Source: Sycobia sp. Sy_11 (Eukaryota > Arthropoda > Insecta > Hymenoptera > Epichrysomallidae). From it: 64,000 bases of DNA. Location: the NCBI GenBank assembly GCA_018907035.1, contig JACCIC010000097.1, positions 820,001-884,000 on the forward strand, written 5' to 3'. The position numbers and the translations under genes were made by a program. Below the pieces are notes generated by a model that saw only the letters and a list, made by a program, of their open reading frames with translations, did not search any database and was not told the DNA's origin. Numbering within the stretch: position 1 is the first letter of the stretch; each line of letters begins with the position of its first letter. Of this stretch, positions 25,483 to 36,966 are shown piece by piece.

Positions 25483-26137
25483 AGTTAAATATTTGAAAGT
25501 AAATAGAAACGTTATCTTTGTAGATTGTAGACGAAGACAAGGAAGTTAAAGATTTTTGAGTCGCGTGTGCTCTTGGCAACATCCCGAGCTGATAAAACTT
25601 AAATCTTTTTAAACACATATATATAGAGATATTTATATATTGGCCTATATAGCAAAAAATCAAAATAAAGTAAATCAAGAAGTATTAGGTTTTATTTATT
25701 TATAAGGAAAGTTGCATATAATAATATTAATCAAATATCTTATGCATAAATTGAAGCTAAAGTGAAGAATCATTGTTGCTCGATGTAATTTTAAATTTAT
25801 GTTAATTTTCTTTAGTAACACATGTGTAAATTACTAAATTTTACGAATAGCTTATGTTATTCTACAAATTTTAACCATAATTACTTAATTAATCATAGAA
25901 TAAATATTAATACAGTATTCGTTCATTAATCTATCTATAAAAATTATGTTGAAGAATTAAATTAATTATTCCATAAAAAATATAATATTGTCAGCATTGA
26001 TAAATCCAGGGGTGTCCTATATAGGGATTTTAGATTATAAAATTATAATTATCACGTTGTTATACAAAATATACTATATAATTTTTTAAATGTACTAGTA
26101 CGTTTGTTGCGTGTCCTCTTTTAGACATAAAGTAACG
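25483..26137. other. AT-rich non-coding stretch
   Basis: Nothing recognisable. Confidence 0.5.
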
Positions 26138-26316
26138 GTGCCCTGGTAGAAATGCTAAACATTTTTAAGCTATAAACAAGATATTTTGTTATCAAGAAAT
26201 CTAGTAACAAAGTATTTATCTTCAGTGGTAATTAGGTTAACATGAAACGATTTTTCCGTCCGTTTCGGCCGTTTCCTAGATACATTTTCTAAATCTATGT
26301 TTTAGGTACTTCAGAG
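26138..26316 (+). repeat. Dispersed repeat family, plus-oriented copy
   Basis: About 180 bp starting near CCCTGGTAGAAATGCTAAAC. It matches the reverse complement of 60966-61142 in order: the GGTAGAAATGCTAAACAT start, the TTATCAAGAAA and AACAAAGTATTTAT blocks, and the ATTTTCTAAAT and TTTTAGGTA end. Diverged but collinear, hence old copies of one element in opposite orientation. No coding capacity. A fragment resembling the tip also occurs near 28108-28125. Confidence 0.7.
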
Positions 26317-28332
26317 CCATAATAGTTAGTTTCGTAGCAATGTATTTTTGGCTATGATTTCAATTTATCTTGAAACAAGTTAAATTAGGTATAATACATA
26401 GCCTAGCTAAAAAATTAATATCATTCTTATGCATTATTATATAAATTCTTTAACGTTGATAGTTACTTTAATTAATAAATTCTAAATTTATATCGAGTTT
26501 CTAATTTTGAATACTGACTTTCTTATTATCAATAAGCTATAACTTATACATATATAATACATATTAAACGTATCATGAATACGAAATCTTAATCGAGCTT
26601 ATATACTAACAAAGGTAATTGTTTGTCACTTGCGGGAGTCCTCAGTCACCAGGCATACAGTGTCTGGGCCTCTTCATAAATTAAAATTTTGATGAAAACT
26701 CGACTTCGCATAAATTTTAAAAAAGTTTCAAAAAACATCAAAATTATATTATTTATTAAATTATTTATTTTATAAATAAATAGAATGATATCTATAATTA
26801 ATTACCAATAATTGAAAGAGGTATAAGATATCAAAAACAATATTTTTGATAGTGTCTCATCGGTAGTATTGCCATAATTTAAACAGTAAAAATTATGTTT
26901 GAAAAATATGTACATTTGATTTTAGTCATTAGTTATTTCTTGAAACGTTTTAATTCATTAGCGTGCATTATCAGAGCAGCCAAAGCTAACTACAAATTAA
27001 TGTAACAGTAGCCTAATGTCTCAACTCACAAAGTATTTAATTTATTCATCCAATCGTATTATAAATCTACTTTATTGATATTGAAAAATGCTAAATCACA
27101 ATGTGGATAGATAACTAAAAGAATAACGATCACAGAAAGTATTTTGAATAATATTTACAGTTTGTTTTTGAACAATAAAAAACTTTGGTATTCTTTCAAT
27201 TTGAATTTTCTAGCTAATATTTAGAATCGAAATGATTATTTGTTTGAAATTCGATTCCCTTTCTTAACGTTTGAAGTATTTTTATGCGTTGTTTGTCATA
27301 GTGTAAATAATAAAATGTTCAAAGCCATGTTGATTTATAAAAATCCTTCTAGAATACCTATTCATAATAGGTATACAATAATCATGATATTATTATAATA
27401 ATAATGACATGAAATTATTATGTGTATTATAATTTTTGTTATAATACTTCAATATATATATTTTGAATTACGCGCTCGTCGAATTGTCGAACGTCGTCTA
27501 CCAGCTCGCCTGTGCGGCAGATATTGTACTTTCAGCAACAAATGATATGACCGGTTTTGTAATTAAATATCTCCTCAAAATTACCATCGACAGTTAACTT
27601 TCAAGATATCATTAGAATTTTTAGGAAATAATCAATACGCGGCTCATTTATCAAAAGAATCTTTTATTTTTTGAGAGGGTTGTAATAAAATAAATCTCAT
27701 TTCCGGCGGGTATTTCATAAGAGTTAATGCAGGTAATGTTAAACCAGATTAAATTTCTGATATTCAAAAAGCTAATTCTCAAAACAGACTTTATTATTCT
27801 TTTGTAATTCTTTCAAGCTATTTACGTATCTATGGTGTTTCTATTATTCTACAAACAACATCATAATATAATGTTGTATAAATATTAATTTTTTTCGATT
27901 GTAGTAATTGAAACCTACATCCGAATTAAAATGTTCATTTACTAGCCAGAAACAAGGTTCCAGCTTTCAACCTAGTTTTTATCTATTTTTTAATTTTATT
28001 GACAATATTCACATTTTTCATTCTGAGTTTTGCCTATTTTTAAGCCAGGATAGTTGATTCTATTTTTAATACCTAATACCTAAACTCCAACCTGTTGAAA
28101 TTGTTAGATTTCTACCAGGGTGTTATTGGACCTGATGAAAATCGATCGAGGTCCAATTTGTATCGGATACTATTGCCTTAAGGTGAACTGTAAAAACTAC
28201 ATATGTGAGCGTTATAACTATACATAAAGAGCTTATGTCATATATTTTCTGAAAGATTAGTCATTTTATATATATCGAATAACTGATATAATCTATTAAA
28301 TAGCCATAATAACTAATAATCTGTGTTAGTTA
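26317..28332. other. AT-rich non-coding stretch with one GC bump
   Basis: About 2 kb without a supported gene. A small GC-richer interval at 27471-27540 lies within an open frame that stops at 27597, but there is no family match. Confidence 0.5.
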
Positions 28333-28484
28333 TTGTTTATATATTGCTATACCTTAAATCCTTATTGGAAAGTGTTACGCGCACGTTTTGTTGCAAGTTA
28401 TACAGAAAGCCAACGGAAGTCCGGTAGTCTGCAAAATCGCGACGAATACGAGAATAATACGTCGATTACGATACAACTTAAGAC

Positions 28485-28487
<3 letters not shown>

Positions 28488-28518
<31 letters not shown>
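28488..28518. repeat. (AT)n microsatellite
   Basis: About 31 bp of AT. Confidence 0.93.
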
Positions 28519-28521
<3 letters not shown>

Positions 28522-28560
28522 GATAAGGAGTTGAGCGGCGGTCGAGTCCGATCAGTTTTG

Positions 28561-28598
28561 CCCCCCCCCCTCCCAAGCCGTTTTCTCCCTTCCTCGCC

Positions 28599-28690
<92 letters not shown>
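28561..28690. repeat. Poly-C run and long (CT)n microsatellite
   Basis: Ten Cs at 28561-28570, then about 90 bp of CT (28601-28690) with one TA interruption near 28652. Confidence 0.95.
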
Positions 28691-28694
<4 letters not shown>

Positions 28695-28995
28695 CTCACG
28701 TCATCCAGTGCCATCGTGTGGAGTTATATGCACGAGCGAAAGGTATTATATAGGCGACTCCTTCCGCGCGTGCGCACTCGACCTCAATTTTTAATCGGAA
28801 ATGCGCCGCTCCGCGCGCTTGGAGACCTGTCGAGTATGTACTACTTACAATACATCTCAGTCTTCATCAACGACCTTTTATCCACAGGAATTTAACGTCG
28901 CGCGCTCGCCGTCAGAGTGGGCCAATATCCACGTCTACCTCGATATAGCCGTGCAAATTTTTATTTATGCACAGGAAGGGCGTAGTAAATAATGG
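28691..28995. other. GC/CpG-rich islet
   Basis: CpG-rich unique DNA immediately after the (CT)n tract. A 63-codon frame at 28801-28992 starting with ATG has no domain. Possible promoter or first exon. Confidence 0.35.
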
Positions 28996-29605
28996 CTGCG
29001 ACTATGTGTGTGCGATACTATAACTGGAGCTTATTTTATAAATGATGAAGTCCTATATCTGGAGCTCATCGATCATATATTCTCACGTTGTTTAATGCAA
29101 GATTCGAAAATGATACAATGAAATTACTAATTAAAAATTTCGTTACAATATTTCCTGATATAAATATAAATGCTGTATTTGATTTTGTTTTGCATTATGT
29201 CTCTAACATTCATTGCTACAGACTGTTTCCGTACCGTAAAAGTTAGTTTCAAGAATTCGAACTTGGTTAAAAAAAAAAACAACAATAGAAGAATGAAATA
29301 GAAAACCCTTGGTATAAAAAATAAACAAATTAACAGCTATAATAATAAAAAAAATTATTCAGTTTTACGACTTCGTGATCAAAACAACCATTTATTTATT
29401 TGTATTTCCACAGCCGGACCGTTCGTCATTTTAAACTGAGCATACCTTACTTTTTAAATACTAATACGAGAATATATTTAGATACATTATAAGATTTAAA
29501 AAAAAACTATATGGTAGAAAGAACAAAAGATATAATAAGTAAGTAAGAAGCTAAATTCAAAGTCAATAATACAGGAATTTTTGGAAATCGTATAATACGG
29601 TACAT
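28996..29605. other. AT-rich non-coding stretch
   Basis: Nothing recognisable. Confidence 0.5.
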
Positions 29606-29887
29606 TTGGGAGAAATCGAAATTTCATGGAATTTTTTTATTGCATATAAAACTTGTAAAAATATTATTAATTGTACAAGCTTATCATATAGTAGTGAGCG
29701 CTCTTTTTCATCCATTCGCCAATTAGAAACTTATACGCACGATCAAGCATGTTGCAAAAAAAAGATTCAACGATACGAGAATCATCAATTATTTAACTTT
29801 GCGTACAGTAAATTTTATATCGAGAAGTTAATAAAGATTCGTAAAGGTAAAATTTATGAATTCCGTCGTTTGTCATATCAATTATAA
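29606..29887 (+). pseudogene. Possible hAT transposase C-terminal remnant
   Basis: A 93-codon open frame contains SERSFSSIRQLETY (about residues 29-42). This resembles the ERxFS...LKTY core of the C-terminal dimerisation region of hAT-superfamily transposases. The arginine/leucine motif that normally follows is not clear, and no RNase-H-like catalytic region or terminal repeats were found nearby. If real, it is a heavily decayed 3' fragment. A chance match cannot be excluded. Confidence 0.28.
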
Positions 29888-30185
29888 ACGTGAATGGTTA
29901 TTTTTTGTTATTAAATAGATTTAAATCAATATATTGCATAGTTTGCATTCAAAATATTAATTTATTAAATTATTTATTATTACTTTTGTTTTTAAAATAG
30001 TTTTCATTCCCTTTAGGCAATTCAATTACAAAATTACATAGTGACTCAGTAGAAAAAGAGGAACATGGCAAAACGAGCCAACAACAGAATATAATAGTCA
30101 AGTACTGCCGTACATGCAGTATATAGGTTTCATATGCAATTTTTATATTAAACTATATGTTTAGACTAATCGTTTTTTAATATAT

Positions 30186-30242
<57 letters not shown>

Positions 30243-32255
30243 TATTATTTATTTTGTATAATCGTTGATGTATTGAACCAATTGATTTGAAGAAACTTTT
30301 AAACTTCACCTAATACAGTTATAAACATAATTAAAAATTTCAGATAATCATAATACATTTTGTTGTGGTGTATACGATTCTGTTTTATTCATAAAAATAT
30401 CAGAAAACATATTCTTACATCAATTCCCTACCTTTTTTGTTTGCTTAAATCCGCTTTAGAGTATGAACTATTGAATACAATTGCCATATCATACTTCTAA
30501 TGCTTTGTCCGAGAACGTTAAATCAATGCCTTCTATTACGCAAATTGAAACACTTATTTTAGAACAAAATTTATAGTAATATAATGAAATCTTGAACTTC
30601 GTATATTAATCATATAATTAAATGAACTAAAATAAAATACAAGTAGGTTTTTAGATATCGCGAAAGGGAAAGAATCATTTACTTAGCGAGATTAAGAACA
30701 TAATAATTTTTATAAATTATTGTTTGTGATATCAATTGGTACCATATGATAAATATTGTAGCCATATAAATAACAATCTACTTTAATCTCAAACAATTCC
30801 ATGAATTTTTTTCGTGATCGATTTATCATCCACTTAATTGATATTATGAGTTAATTAATTATCTGTCTTTAATTTAGGATAAAACAATTCTATAAGATTT
30901 CAAAACGTATATTAAATATTATAGCGAATAGGAAGAGATACTTTTACTTAACATTATTTTTTTTGAAATTATAAAAGGGATAGTTCCATCCTTGCAAGGC
31001 AAACTGAAATCCTGAGACATAAAATAAAGATAATAGAAGTATGCTACAAGATCACTCGATGTGACAACCATGAGGTATCTCATACACCACGCATTAATTA
31101 CAAACTATTTACATGGATTCAAAAACTCAACCCTATAGTGAAAAAGGAGAATTATACGTATGAAATATATTTTTCTTTGAAAAAGGCAACTATTTAACCA
31201 CGAGTCCTGGCTTGGTCATTCTATTGTTATCAGTATATAATTAACTATCCATTTCTTTTGCAGTTGATTTAATTATTGTAAATTCATTTGACTTTTCAGC
31301 ATTCAGATTTATAGAAGTTCTTCGCTTTTACTCTCTCTCTCTCTCTCTCTCTATCTCTCTGCTTCTCTCTTTGCCTCTCGCTTTCCCTGCCTGTTTCTTT
31401 CTCTGCCTCTCCGTCTCTCTCTCTCTTCCTAGATAGAACTAGAAAGTTCTGTATAATAAATAAAATAGTAAAAAGTTAGTTTCAATTATCTTGTTTACTA
31501 TATACTTATATGTTCTTATATTCATTGAATACCACCACCTTCACTTCTGAGCGTGTGAATTATTAGGCACTTTGACTAATAGGAATTAGCTGCTCTTCAT
31601 AAATCGTTGGTACATGGAAATTTATATTATCTTTTTATTTATTTAAGCATCAGGTAAAACAATAAATATTTAACGAATAAAATAGAAAAAAGAAAAAGCA
31701 AACTCCTTTCTTCTTGTAGTCGAAAGTTGTAGAATCTCAAGTATGATTACATATATATGATTTTGAGATTGCTCAGAATAAGGCTCAAAATTACTTAAGA
31801 TTTATCAAGATTCTAATGATGGGAAATTGTGTAATGCAACATCACATATTTTTAAAATAAATTTAATATATTTATGTAACACTGCTTAACGTAGTTATAA
31901 ATTTGAACATAATTCTAAATATGGTTTGTAACTATTTTATTTTATGTTATTTAACGTCGTTCTAGTTACTTTCCAAAACAGTGGTACCAAGTGGTATTAA
32001 TCAGCAACGGAATTCTACGATTTTAGTAGATGTACGAAATGTTTATATCGGTACTTGTATCAATCGCCTAAAACCAGGACTCAAAACGCCGAATTACTAG
32101 TCCTTCGTTCCGATGATCGAGCCATTGTGTAAGTATTTATCAAATAGTTCTTTTATAAAATTACTGTGCAGGTTATTAATTTTTGTTAAAATAAATTTGT
32201 ATTTTGAAAAAAATATTTTCTTGTGAGAAATTTGAACTCTCATCAATAATTGGTA

Positions 32256-32257
<2 letters not shown>
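29888..32257. other. AT-rich non-coding stretch with microsatellites
   Basis: About 2.4 kb holding (ATAC)/(AT)n at 30178-30239 and a pyrimidine-rich CT tract at 31331-31430. No supported gene. Confidence 0.55.
30178..30239. repeat. (AT)n microsatellite
   Basis: AT with a few ACAT units at the left end. Confidence 0.95.

Positions 32258-32301
<44 letters not shown>
32258..32301. repeat. (TA)n microsatellite
   Basis: About 44 bp of TA, just inside the intron downstream of the candidate exon on the minus strand. Confidence 0.95.
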
Positions 32302-32303
<2 letters not shown>

Positions 32304-32328
32304 TTTTAAATGTATCCATTGCACTCAC

Positions 32329-32433
32329 CATTTCGTCTGCCTTTGCCTTGCGTTTTCGATTGGCCTCGGCTCTCCCGACCACGAGTTTCTCCAGCTTTTC
32401 AATCGCTCGATTCTTGCTTTGTATCTCGTCGAT
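32329..32433 (-). CDS. Internal coding exon candidate of an unidentified host gene
   Basis: On the minus strand a 105-nt open segment (35 codons, phase 0 at both ends) lies between a strong acceptor and a perfect donor. The acceptor is a pyrimidine-rich CTCTTTTGATTTCAG, ending at 32434. The donor is ATG|GTGAGT, with the intron starting at 32328. The encoded segment starts IDEIQSKNR and ends KAKADEM. It is rich in Lys, Arg, Glu and Ala, with Ile4, Ile11, Leu14 and Val18 at heptad-compatible spacing, so a helical or coiled-coil segment is likely. GC content is higher than the flanks, as expected for a constrained exon. The family could not be identified, and no neighbouring exon was found, implying introns of many kilobases. 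The next frame is also open, so the reading frame is inferred from composition. Confidence 0.6.
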
Positions 32434-32439
32434 CTGAAA

Positions 32440-33233
32440 TCAAAAGAGCACGTCCAGCTTTTATTTACGATCACGATCTATTTTGTGCTGGTCTCGCTAA
32501 TTATTGTACATAAAAAATTCTGACATAAGAAGAACGCGTCACGACCGTCCATAAGCAAATGTTTCTATTATATACACCGCTTGGCTCTCGGAGCCGGGGG
32601 TGTAAGCACGAGTTTGCGTAATCCCCAAGGATGATTGACAATGCTTGGATATTTATACGCTCCGTTGATTTGTGCAGGACTTATTGCAGAATCGATTGCG
32701 ATTTAATCTCTTATGGGTGTAGCTCCGGGGTGCGATTATAACAGCCCGTAAAAATACAATGTGATTTCTTGCAAATTAAAGAATCTATATTATTGTGATA
32801 GTCAAGTAATGGTGGGGGAAAAATGATTGAATCCCAGAAAGCGCACCAAATTCTGTGTTTTGCCTTTTTTGCGCGTATTAGAAAAAAGATATCAGTCCTA
32901 ATTAATTAAAAAGTTAGATATAGCTATGATCATCCCAAAGTTAGATATAACCATTCATAAGCTGCGTTGGTAATAACACTGTAAGTTGATTACTTTGAGT
33001 AGATATTCGATGCCATGAAGTCTACCCCCCACTAAATAATAATGCTCTACTTCAAATATATCGTCTATAATTTATTGATTAAAGTAAGATGATTTTTAAT
33101 AAAAAACATAGCCCTTATACTTCCGAAGATAATATAGAATATATATTTCAAATTTCAGATCGATTGTTTTAGTAGTTTTCTTGTTTATCGTGTACAAACA
33201 AAAATACACTTTGTTTTCAACAATTAGTATAAG
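32440..33233. other. Non-coding stretch, probably intron upstream of the exon
   Basis: Lies 5' of the candidate exon on the minus strand. Contains a moderately GC-rich patch at 32575-32640 but no second exon that could be recognised. Confidence 0.45.
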
Positions 33234-33290
33234 GATGATATGATATGATATGATACGATATATATATATATATATATATAAATATATATA
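33234..33290. repeat. (GATAT)n then (TA)n microsatellite
   Basis: About five GATAT units lead into about 30 bp of TA. Confidence 0.93.
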
Positions 33291-33514
33291 ATGTATTCGA
33301 GTTAAAGTATCAAACAAGCTTCCTGAAAGCGACTCCTTTTAAACAAATTAAAGTACCTAATTTATCCCGGATATATAATAATATCCCTCCGTTCTCTGTC
33401 TCTCTTGGAGAGATTCTTTCAACAACCATCTGAGAAAGGCCTTCACCTTCACTTTGTTTTGCTTTTCCTTTTCTTTTCTAGGCTAACCAAGCACGCCGGT
33501 GCGCGAAAACCCAT

Positions 33515-33518
<4 letters not shown>

Positions 33519-33579
<61 letters not shown>
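33519..33579. repeat. (GA)n microsatellite
   Basis: About 61 bp of uninterrupted GA. Confidence 0.95.
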
Positions 33580-33581
<2 letters not shown>

Positions 33582-33980
33582 GCGATCCACGGATCATTTT
33601 ATATGAGTTCTTGCAAAAGGTGTGTATGTGCACATGATTACGCGAACGTGCGCCTACAGAGCTGTTTCGAATGTATGCGTATGTGTACGTGAAATAGGCG
33701 TGGGAATAACGCTTGGCCCTGCCTCGATTATACCTTTGGCGCGTTCAGCATTTGGGCTGCCCGTTTACTTCGAAACGTTTGGTTGTTACGGATGATAACA
33801 GGGATAAGGATTACCACTTACTGTAGCAGTGCTGATCAGAGTGGTACGTCGCACAAAAACCCAGTCTCTGTTACGAGAATTTTTCATCGTTTAATGAGGC
33901 ACCGTAATAGCTCAGAATTTTTTAAGTTTTAAAATTAAAAATATACTGAAGGTAAATGCGAAGAGTGACTTATTTAAGGT
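33580..33980. other. Moderately GC-rich non-coding stretch
   Basis: Local GC enrichment at about 33690-33880 with no domain-bearing frame. Possible regulatory or untranslated sequence. Confidence 0.35.
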
Positions 33981-33984
33981 GGTG

Positions 33985-35640
33985 AAAATTATTTCAAATT
34001 GAGTTCAATACCGGGTATATCATTTTAATTGATACATACAAATATCTAATCAAAGAAGTCAACACAATTGAAAAATGATTGAGACAAAAATTTTTGGATA
34101 TTGAGGGGAGAGTCGGACAGTAATCTTTTTTTGACCTTGAACCCGATTTTCAGATTTATTTGAAGGTTAGGAAATCTATGTTTTTCATCTCAGAAATAAA
34201 AAGCGCAGAAAATTTTACGTTTAAAATTATTCATTTGAAGATGATAGAGCTGGTTGGTAACAGTCAACAACATCCTAATTGAAATAATGGTAGGTACAAA
34301 AGTTAAACGTAATTTGGAATTGAATCTTGAATTCGATATTTAAGTTCATTTGAAGGTCAAGTAGCCACTGCATCAAGATTCATCAATTATTTATCAATTT
34401 AGTACTAGATTCAAATATTTCTCTTAAACTGGTGTTAATATCAACTCAATGTAGAAGAGAGATCGCAGTTTGTGCAAATGCAAATTTTTACTCAAGTAAG
34501 TTTTTAGCACAGAATACCTCCATTATTTTTTGGCATTGATGGTAAAATAATATATTATTTAGAACAAGATGTTGTTGATATTCTTCTTGTTCTGGAAAAA
34601 TGTCACCTAATTATATAAGATCCATTATATATGTTATTCCGCGAACGTTTCCCAATACGTGGTGATTCAAATGCCAAAACTATTAAGCTGCTCGAATTGA
34701 CAGCTTGACAAGGTCATCGTCAGTGACAGAGATCTAATAATATTCAAAATCAGATGCAAAATCATTGTTTTGTAGCCACTTTAGCAATTGTTCATGTGGG
34801 TCGAAATATTTCACTACCAACTGTTAATACAAAATACCACTAAAAAGTAGATATACCTCGACTTACTTGCCTTAGGTTTTTTAGATACCACCCATATCAT
34901 ATCATATCATATCACCTTGAAACAAGATTTAAATGAACAGAAATGATAGCAGAGACTACAATTTTGTCAGCGGGTAAATACTCTAATTAGTAATGATCCC
35001 AATTTCTTCAAATTCGTGATGTTCAATAACGAATCTACTTTTAACAAAATTGGGCATATGAATAGGTTACAGCATTACTGGTCCGCAATAAATCCAAATT
35101 GCACGCAAAAAATTGGTAATTCATATTGTTGGAGTATCAATATTTGATGTGGCATTATGAATGGAATGGTAATAAGCGCACAACATTTATGAAGATAATG
35201 TGAGAGGCAAGAGCTATCCTGATTTAATTGAAAATAGACTTCCAGTCCTCTTAGAAAATGTTCATTTTATTTAAAAAAATATGATGTGATTTCAACAAGA
35301 TGGAGGCCCACCGCACTATGCAAGGACAGTGCGACATTTTTTAAATTATCGTTTTCTGAATTGTTCGATAGGTAGAGGTAGTTTCATTGTAAGGCCTGAA
35401 TGGTTACCTGACTTCATTAAATTTTTATTTGTGAGTTATCTCAGAGATACAGTTTCTAAAAATAGATCAGCTACTGCTAATGATAGGAAAATAAGATTTC
35501 AAATTGTTGAAAAATTTCTTTATTAATATTATAAAATAATATGGCATAGTCCACAGAATATAATTTGATTATCTTTTTGATATAAATATGATTTTTATAC
35601 ACCTATTTCATATTCATTATATTCTGAAAATTATATAGAT
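33985..35640 (+). mobile_element. Tc1/mariner-superfamily (IS630-like) element, decayed
   Basis: The core is a degraded DDE transposase (34569-35526). Upstream are two related subterminal blocks containing TTGA(A/C)...TTTGAAGGT(C/T)A, near 34131-34176 and 34319-34366, the sort of long repeated leader seen around this transposase type. Terminal inverted repeats were not located, so the ends given are approximate. Confidence 0.65.
34569..35526 (+). pseudogene. Tc1-like DDE transposase remnant
   Basis: The N-terminal helix-turn-helix part begins near 34569 (DVVDILLVLEKC) and continues past a stop into RERFPIRGDS. The middle part covers FVMFNNESTF (first catalytic region, with Asn-Glu where Asp-Glu is usual) and HYWSAINPN. 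The last part includes FQQDGGPPHYARTVRHFLN (second catalytic Asp), WIGR-like sequence, and RPEWLPDFIKF. That last stretch replaces the usual SPDL..DFF and so lacks the expected third acidic residue. Several stop codons and frameshifts occur. The order of motifs is that of insect Tc3-like/DDE-endonuclease proteins, and no function can remain. Confidence 0.8.
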
Positions 35641-35651
35641 TGTATATATTA

Positions 35652-36909
35652 TTAGGAGGCCAACTTAGTTTCCGACCTTCACATTTAGATGGCGATATAA
35701 GTAGTACGAAAAGTCAGATGCGTCAGATCTAGTACTTATTTTTTAGTTTTTGCATTTACCAATAAAATTCAGTTAAAAGGCGCCATCATTTGTGTAAACA
35801 TTATAATTTTTTGATCAGTGAAAATGAATCATGATAAATCGTTTTTTCAATATGTCTTTTTGCACTATTATGATTTGAAAAAAGTATAGATTAAAGTTAT
35901 CGATTGCTTCGAGAATATTATGACGAAGGAGCTCCATCGCTTACGACATGTAAAGAGTGATTTCAGCGGTTGAGAAATGGACATACTGATGATTATGACA
36001 AATGACGTTCTGGACAACCGAAAAAGTTTGAAGATAGTGAATTGCAAGCATTATTGGATGAAAATACAGCTCAAACGCAGAAAGAACTCGCTAATAAGTT
36101 AGGAGTCAGTGCCAGAAGCAGTTGGCAAACGTTTACATTCGAGGGAAAGATTTATAAAAAAGGAGAATGGATGCCACACGATTTGATTGATGATAGAACA
36201 TCGCACTGACTTTGCTTGCCAGGCAAAAAAAGAAGAGTTTTCTGTGGCGTATGGTGACTGATGATAAAAAGTGGATGTACTATAATAATTCTAAACGCAA
36301 AAACTCATGGGTGGACCCAGGCCAACCGTCCACATCGACACCAAAATGGAATATCCATGGCCAAAAATTATTGCTATGCATTTGGTGGGACCAACAGAGT
36401 GTGCTGTACTATGAGCTGCTAAACCGAATGAAAACGTGACTGTTGAGGTATATAAACGCCAACTGAATGATTTGCAACAGAAACTGATCGAACATAGATC
36501 AGCGATCACGAGCAATAGGCGCAAAGTCATTCTTTTGCATGACAACGCTCGGACACATGTTGCGAAAGCCGTTAAAACACTCTGTTGGAGCACGAATGGG
36601 AAGTTTTGCCCCACCCACCGTACTCGTCAGACATAGCGCCTTCTGATTACCACCTATTCAGATCGATGCAGCACGACCTCGTTGATACGCACTTTGGATA
36701 TGTTCAAGAGTACGAGAATTTATGGATGATTGGATCGCCTCGAAACCGTCATCGTTCTTCAATCGCCACGATATCACCATATTGCCAAAAAGATGGGAAA
36801 AAGTAGTAGAAAATGACGGAAAATATTTTGATTAAGAACGTGTATCCATTTTCCATCATAAATTTTCTTTTTCCATTAAAAAAAAGCCGGAAACTAAGTT
36901 CGCCCCTAA
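35652..36909 (+). mobile_element. mariner transposon, mauritiana-type, decayed
   Basis: A 1258-bp element flanked by TA at 35650-35651 and 36910-36911. Terminal inverted repeats of about 28 bp begin TTAGGAGGCC on the left and TTAGGGGCGA on the right (minus strand) and share AACTTAGTTTCCG. The termini differ from those of the 6.0-kb mariner, so it is a distinct lineage of the same subfamily. It lies 11 bp after the estimated end of the Tc1-like remnant and 57 bp before the next mariner. Confidence 0.93.
35824..36835 (+). pseudogene. mariner transposase, multiple stops and frameshifts
   Basis: Starts at ATG 35824. Recognisable pieces in order: an N-terminal HTH region with an early stop; RSGQPKKFED-like linker; an AQTQKELANKLGVS helix; TDDKKW (first catalytic Asp, with the usual Gly before it changed); CIWWDQQSVLYYELL; LLHDNARTHVAKAV (second Asp); and SSDIAPSDYHLFRSM (third Asp, DD34D spacing). 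These lie in different frames and are interrupted by several stop codons. The sequence is much more decayed than the copy at 6.2 kb, implying an older insertion. Confidence 0.9.
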
Positions 36910-36966
36910 TATTTGATTCGTCTTCTTTTGTCTTATTTTCTAAATATTTCTTTGGTGGCCATTATA

